A stretch of DNA of 48,534 nucleotides from an uncultured Chitinophagaceae bacterium (GTDB lineage Bacteria; Bacteroidota; Bacteroidia; Chitinophagales; Chitinophagaceae), in assembly GCA_903895845.1 (NCBI GenBank), contig CAITVK010000118.1, positions 1-48,534 on the forward strand, given 5' to 3'. The notes under the pieces are model-generated. The model was given only the letters and a program-made list of their open reading frames with translations, was not told where the DNA came from and ran no database searches. Shown here piece after piece: positions 46,901 through 48,534 of the stretch. Positions within the stretch are counted from its first letter, which is position 1; the number at the start of each line of letters is the position of its first letter. Position numbers and translations under genes: made by a program.

Positions 46901-48009
46901 GCGGCAACTACATTGCTAGCGGACAAGCATTCTTTGTGCAGGCAACCCAGGCAGGCTCTGCTGGTACGGTTACTTTCCATGAGAGCCACAAGACTTCGGG
47001 GGCTATTCCAAATACACAATACTTTGGTAACACCGTTAACCCGCTGCTACGGATTGGACTTAAATCTACAACCGACAACAGCTTGTTGGATGAGGTTGTA
47101 GTGCGTTACAACCGCAATGGTAGCAATAGCTATATACCTGATTGGGACGCTAGCTCCCTGAGCAATGCCACACAGACATTGGTTTCGTTGAAGGGTTCTA
47201 AACGTCTGGCAATTGCCACACATCCCGAGGTGGTGGATATTGATGCTACACAGTTGGGTATCAATAGTAGTACAATTGGCAAATACAGGCTTTCATTCAG
47301 TGACTATCAGGATCTGGATATTTCGCAATCCATTACATTGGTGGATAAATACTTAAACACCACACAGGATATCAGGACAAATCAGGTGTACGACTTCAAC
47401 GTAACAAGTGATGCTGCAACTATGGGCAATAACCGTTTTGTGGTATTGGTAGGTGCGGCAACTGCCTTGCCTGTAAACTTTACGGCTATCTCTGCAACAA
47501 AGGCAGGGGAGAAGGTGAATGTGAAATGGGCCATTGCCAATGAAGTAAACATTGCCAGCTATGAGGTAGAAAGAAGCACCAACGGTATAGTTTTCGAAAC
47601 GATTACTACAAAGAAGGCAGTAGGAACAAACAGTTACACAGTAGAGGATGCAAGCTTCCCTGCCAGTGCAGCTACCTTGTACTACCGTATCAAGGCAATC
47701 GGTGCCAACGGCACAACCAAGTACAGTTCCATTGCTTCACTCAGCACTCATAATGCATCACTTATAGCTATTAACGTCTATCCAAACCCAGTCAAGAGCA
47801 AGCTAAATATTACTTTAGGTACTGTCAATGGCAATTACGATGTACGCATTACCAATGCTACAGGCAGAATGGTGTATGCCAAAGCAGGAGCTACAGTTAC
47901 AAATGGCAACCTAAGTTTGGATGCAAGTAATCTTTCTAGCGGTGTTTATGTACTCGATCTCACAGATAATAAGGGAAATAAGTATCACGAGAAGTTTATT
48001 AAGGAATAG
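37918..48009 (+). CDS. Giant secreted adhesin-like protein with T9SS C-terminal domain
   Basis: A 3363-residue surface or secreted protein. A signal peptide (about 1-38, LFSILVLFGIGNIKANA) is followed by a beta domain (to about 188), an IPT/TIG domain (189-268), beta-solenoid-like strands rich in Thr, Ser and Asn (LTINSGxxL, xLTLTSG), a second IPT/TIG (742-824), more repeats, a YDG/MBG pair near 1923-2102, a further MBG near 2520-2606, two copies of a FPVGAGGNYRPVQFTY module (near 1780 and 2375), two WVG/WLG..STNFSTASNW modules, a pre-C-terminal beta domain (about 2777-3027), an FN3-like domain (about 3183-3272) and a type A T9SS sorting domain (about 3282-3363, VYPNPVKSKLNI... ending HEKFIKE). 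It would cross by Sec, then by T9SS. The likely role is adhesion or matrix, not proven. The ATG at 37927 (MKKSTRL) is an alternative start. Confidence 0.9.
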   Translation: MLKMKKSTRLNTNPVLLKVLFSILVLFGIGNIKANASGGIYDGWVIIGGTTYNLGSSAVALNGANLGSFNLGASLNITYTEADMYHDGSGNNCSATLYYYITGTGGNGYSGASVSTGGMGYNSSLGGNNYKWNQSSPSNGNILNGLTPGTYNIAFYIAATGSNTSSSDCSGNFYQNNGGSNYVATFTILPTISSITASSGTYTGSSIIITGTGFTGTSAVSIGGVSATSFTVNSNTQITATIGQNASSTNISVTNSSATGTYSSYTYQGYISTASNDWNTGSTWLGSSVPVAGANVTITNAVTVTSSVTNAVNTLTINSGSSLAFSSSGALTATTVTNNGTLTMSAGTLTLAASGTLTNNTSGTSFTGGKVSFSGVGTLNGTNAITFNNLTINTGTLTLATVPIINGTLLINGGNVSVAPIYGASSTLEYGVTYTRYIEWSATAPGTIGTTAGYPNNVTIAAGTLTLYNSGQTGGGAMAGTLTIGSGTTFTMSGYSSSLTIGGNWTNNGGTFTTGTGTGVVLAAGAAQTISKSGGETFYNLTINNTSGGVSLLNPVTVSNVLTLTSGIVTTTSTNILSLSNTSNGAVVATTSFSSSTFINGPLKWSLPNSSSSNFIFPVGVGATYLPFAINSPSGTSPVVTVQAYTSDVNASATYNSSLTGLSHSEYWLASNSGTFSSGTILLAKSTLGSSTAVAYSTSPSTTFNTLGGTIGNALITGNTITSTSTVGSLGSSTYFVMGVSALPVISSFSASPGSGTSGYVGSTVTITGTNMGSATSLTVGGTSVTILTNTATQITFKAIAGLSGTITVSNAIGSGISGGSYADLGYISTASTDWNTGSTWLGSSVPSAGANVTIANAVTVTASVTNAANTLTINSGSSLAFSSSGALTATTVTNNGTLTMSAGTLTLAASGVLTNNTSGTSFTGGTVSFSGAGAVGGTYPVTFNNFLSISGVVNLNTAPTINGTLTINTLGGVATNSPYYGASSTLFYNAATTTGSPYHRSYEWALGTTSSASAGYPNNVTIGSSSVGCVLDLDNYGNIQMGGSLAIGAASGSTSALQMNEASTPYPLTVVGGVTVYATGTLLLGNLVSSYAGDLYVKGSFTNSGTLTTNSRAVFFNGSSAQTITGTSLSFPYLIISNTAASVTLANAITVSNTLTINSGATLNDGGYTLTVSGNSIVNNGTHAGSGEIKLTAGSDVTLSGTGIYQNLENALTSANLIAGASFSIAGNLTNTSGGIRGTNTTITFTGASGTLTNNATMYGEYSGSTLSLTFSGSTTLAGSTGYLDAKNYTISSSATLICGAIGLNTNSTSPAGGTVTINGTLQTSNTNGLWNGTDNTTTIRYASGNFSAVTLGGASTIVYNASGAQNVSKSNGVFTANYFNLTCSNTGTKTMQSSLSIGGTLTLSTASDYLSVNGYTLTLNGPYISGTVNNVTSSSTSSLVFNCTGAGPFTLPNFTAINNLTINTSGQTYNLNSSPTVSGTLTLTAGTFAVGSNTLTLSGPYIAGTANNLTTTSSSSLVFNCTGTGPFTLPNFTAIGGLKINSSSQTYNLNSSLTTSGTLNLAAGKLSIGSNTLTLGSTLTCTSTNSLVGSSTSNLTVAGTVGTVYFSGTTALNNLTINSGSVILGTALTMSGTVAVAGGTLELPAALSQTIPTFTMTSGTLLLDFGSAATFSGSYTATGGTLSNSGTITLTGTSIASFPGSGVTVPNLFALPIPTMYSLTVNIGSGHSFNLVSAGGEVNIAGTLTLTSGLVNTTTLNYLFSTGTISGANTNSYVNGPLGLSTPSAATYTFPVGAGGNYRPVQFTYTSSSSLSQGVVISQTEGSMTGLPSSASTARFGARYYTILQYPSSYAYEVGLNNSGATPSGTPEIVRVDGVTVSSLTGISFSSPNYTTSSPYTATTTATINSLTYYVNNVALAETAIPATITGVTANNKTYNGTTAAVINTGSAAVSGVVGSDVVTVNATSATGTFASANVANGITVTYAGFALGGANASAYTLSAQPTSTTANITVASLTITASAQSKTYGATLALGTTLYSTSGLAGTDAISSVTLTNSNTSTTSSPSTDAIGSYSIIPSAAVFSTGSSSNYNITYTNGTLTVNAGAAGTWVGVTSTNFSTASNWANNTVPTTGATVTVPSGTTYAPVLTASISLGGLTINSGATFGLGGQTLTVTGAVTSSATATITGSSTSNLTVAGSAGTIYFTTGSATLNNLTVSSGSVILGTAMTISGTAQTSNGGAGTMRFSASQNIANLTVGSGTTLTVDASTTTTITGTYSATSATVTNNGTLVLNWGANGTLFPGSGVTATMKNVTLSLTTATNAIVWKSASTTLISGTLTLTSGLITSTLNDLVVVASTGTISGGSSSSYINGPLSIATPSAATYTYPVGAGGNYRPVQFTYTATPSLPAFQAVTIYQTEGAMTGLPSSASTAVFGARYYTILQYPYSTSYTVGLNNSGVTPPAGGTPEIVRVDASVTSITSLGFSSPYYTNSSAVTASTTATIGSYTYYANTVALAETAIPLTITASAQSKTYGSNLSPLAASYSVSGLVGTDAISSVTLTNSNTGNGNSPVTDAPGSYTITPSSPVFSSGSIACYSPTYTTGTLTVNAGTAGTWLGITSTNFSTASNWQSYSVPASTDNITVGTGTTYLPVLTATSTINNLSLASGTTLGLNGQSLTINGAISGTGTITSTAASSLTIGGTAGTLNFTSGNNTIQNLTLNSSATVTLGGQLNIVGGATPGAVTVNSGATLTTGGNLVLKSDINGTARIAQSAGSISGNVTVERYITAKTARKYSYIGSPVTASIRNSWQQQIYVSGSGTGGTPCGTTSGDGGTTDKYNSNGFDATQNNSPTIYNYNATLVNGSRYVGIANTESTNLTPGTGYTVNIRGNRNSGSVTCANQLETSTPTAPEAVTLSATGTVTTGDLTVSLYDTTQSKFTLLANPYPCQISFSAFHTDNSTNTYNNMWTYSPFGNNNYTTYSNGVIANGATGFDNTSGNYIASGQAFFVQATQAGSAGTVTFHESHKTSGAIPNTQYFGNTVNPLLRIGLKSTTDNSLLDEVVVRYNRNGSNSYIPDWDASSLSNATQTLVSLKGSKRLAIATHPEVVDIDATQLGINSSTIGKYRLSFSDYQDLDISQSITLVDKYLNTTQDIRTNQVYDFNVTSDAATMGNNRFVVLVGAATALPVNFTAISATKAGEKVNVKWAIANEVNIASYEVERSTNGIVFETITTKKAVGTNSYTVEDASFPASAATLYYRIKAIGANGTTKYSSIASLSTHNASLIAINVYPNPVKSKLNITLGTVNGNYDVRITNATGRMVYAKAGATVTNGNLSLDASNLSSGVYVLDLTDNKGNKYHEKFIKE
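38722..39046 (+). repeat. Internal duplication in the giant adhesin, copy 1
   Basis: This 325-bp segment (GGTTATATCTCTACCGC... to GTGGGGTTGG) is repeated at 40393-40717 with about 17 differences by eye. The offset of 1671 bases is divisible by three, so the frame is kept. Confidence 0.9.
40393..40717 (+). repeat. Internal duplication in the giant adhesin, copy 2
   Basis: Second copy of the 38722-39046 segment. It follows the second IPT/TIG domain just as copy 1 follows the first, so the duplicated unit is IPT plus repeat block, with the repeat part kept nearly identical. Confidence 0.9.
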
Positions 48010-48046
48010 TTATAAGTTGATAGTTATAAGTTATAAGTTATAGGTT
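48008..48046. repeat. AT-rich GTTATAAGTTATAAG repeat after the adhesin
   Basis: Tandem TATAAGT units (7-bp period) directly after the adhesin stop codon; the reverse complement of the ACTTATA blocks elsewhere in the window. Confidence 0.6.
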
Positions 48047-48056
48047 CTAAATTAAT

Positions 48057-48096
48057 AAGTGCAGTTCTATTCAAGGATAGGCTGCACTTTTTTATT
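48057..48096 (+). terminator. Intrinsic terminator of the giant adhesin
   Basis: AAGTGCAG (48057-48064) pairs with CTGCACTT (48082-48089), with an inner CTAT/ATAG pairing, followed by TTTTTATT. Confidence 0.88.
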
Positions 48097-48232
48097 AGGG
48101 GTATTTGTTTAAATCGAATCAGAGGATGATTGCATCAGATGAAAAATTACAAGTAACCGTTGATAAGTGTTTGGCAGTAAATGTTTAGTAAAGAAATAAC
48201 TTTCTTTTGCATAGAGCAGGTGGGGAGGAATT

Positions 48233-48416
48233 CAATGTCGTTTAGTTGAGGGAACGACTGTCAGGTTGAGTCTGTCGAAATCATTGTCAGGTTGAGCTTG
48301 TCGAAACCGGATATAATAAAGGTTCATTCATTTATTATACGCCTTCGACGAGCTCAGGCTGACACCCCGTATTTAATGGAGTATTATTGGAAAGCATCCT
48401 TAACTAAACGACATTG
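48233..48416. mobile_element. MITE-like element with REP-type interior
   Basis: Perfect 15-bp terminal inverted repeats CAATGTCGTTTAGTT (48233-48247) and AACTAAACGACATTG (48402-48416) bound a 184-bp element with no coding capacity. Inside, two direct copies of GTCAGGTTGAGYYTGTCGAAA (about 48259 and 48286) face an inverted relative CCTTCGACGAGCTCAGGCTG (48342-48361), and TATAATAAA/TTTATTATA forms the hairpin top. Imperfect direct repeats TGGGGAGGAAT (48221-48231) and TGGGGAGAAAT (48415-48425) flank or overlap the ends. It could be a non-autonomous transposon remnant or a REPIN-like element. Confidence 0.65.
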
Positions 48417-48478
48417 GGGAGAAATCTATTTCTCATTCAATAAAAAATAGTTTATTGCAATATCAAATACGATTACAC

Positions 48479-48486
48479 TACTTTTG
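48479..48486 (+). promoter_or_regulatory. -7 promoter box leading out of the window
   Basis: TACTTTTG, identical to the box before the DUF983 gene. A possible GTG start at 48507 follows 20 bases later, so a plus-strand gene probably begins at the window edge. Confidence 0.35.
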
Positions 48487-48534
48487 TTGCTCAACGATTC
48501 AACAAGGTGACCACCAAACCTATTATCTATTGTC

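Larger units (their letters stand above)
48010..48534. other. Gap after the giant adhesin
   Basis: Holds an AT-rich repeat (48008-48046), an intrinsic terminator (48057-48096), a MITE-like element (48233-48416), a hairpin GAGAAAT/ATTTCTC (48419-48434) and a promoter box (48479-48486). A gene may start at the very end (GTG 48507), but too little is present to call it. Confidence 0.6.

Noticed and set aside
48507-48534. Start of a gene at GTG 48507 (V-T-T-K-P-I-I-Y-C)
   Set aside because: Nine codons at the window edge are too few to call, though a promoter box lies 20 bases upstream.

Overview
The window reads as chromosomal DNA of a Bacteroidota bacterium, most likely of the Chitinophagales/Sphingobacteriales type. 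The evidence is a long Bacteroidota-type SecA, a PorP/SprF protein paired with a PorE-like TPR-PD40-CRD-OmpA protein, a giant secreted protein with a type IX secretion (T9SS) C-terminal sorting domain, TAnnTTTG promoter boxes, and starts without clear Shine-Dalgarno sites. No rRNA, tRNA, CRISPR array, complete insertion sequence or phage gene was seen.

Layout. 1-805: gene-free, with a hairpin, a 21-bp tandem array and AT-rich repeats leading to the secA promoter. 806-6384: secA and glgB, each followed by an intrinsic terminator. 6479-11305 (minus): a surface-polysaccharide group of YfhO-like membrane protein, SAM methyltransferase and GT4 glycosyltransferase. 11362-14395: a small membrane protein and a three-gene ABC importer (lipoprotein, permease, ATPase) of the ABC_sub_bind type. 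14832-17937 (minus): porP/sprF-like and porE-like genes. 18372-19289 (minus): an unsecreted helical/CRD protein of unknown role, with a second 21-bp array just upstream of its start.

19850-31879 (plus) is a redox and efflux island: DUF983, thioredoxin, lipoprotein rhodanese-thioredoxin fusion, DUF6132, cydAB, methyltransferase and half-size TSUP, then TolC, RND adaptor, RND pump, a PII-like small protein and a DUF2892 protein. Both halves are preceded by a Crp/Fnr-like GTxA-N6-TxAC palindrome about 30 bp upstream of a TAnnTTTG box, which suggests one regulator controls both.

31880-32703 is a gene graveyard with remnants of a sensor kinase and probably a LytTR regulator. 32704-37472 holds housekeeping genes: a YbiT-like ABC-F protein, dcd, a thioesterase, a GT2 glycosyltransferase and rsmG. 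37918-48009 encodes a 3363-residue T9SS-exported adhesin-like mosaic with a recent internal duplication. The end of the window carries a terminator, a MITE-like element with 15-bp perfect terminal inverted repeats around REP-like sequences, and a promoter leading out of the window.

The least explained structures are the two related 21-bp arrays, the paired operators of the redox/efflux island, the dispersed ACTTATA-type intergenic repeats (one supplies the rsmG start codon) and the MITE-like element. All family assignments come from reading motifs; no database search was run.
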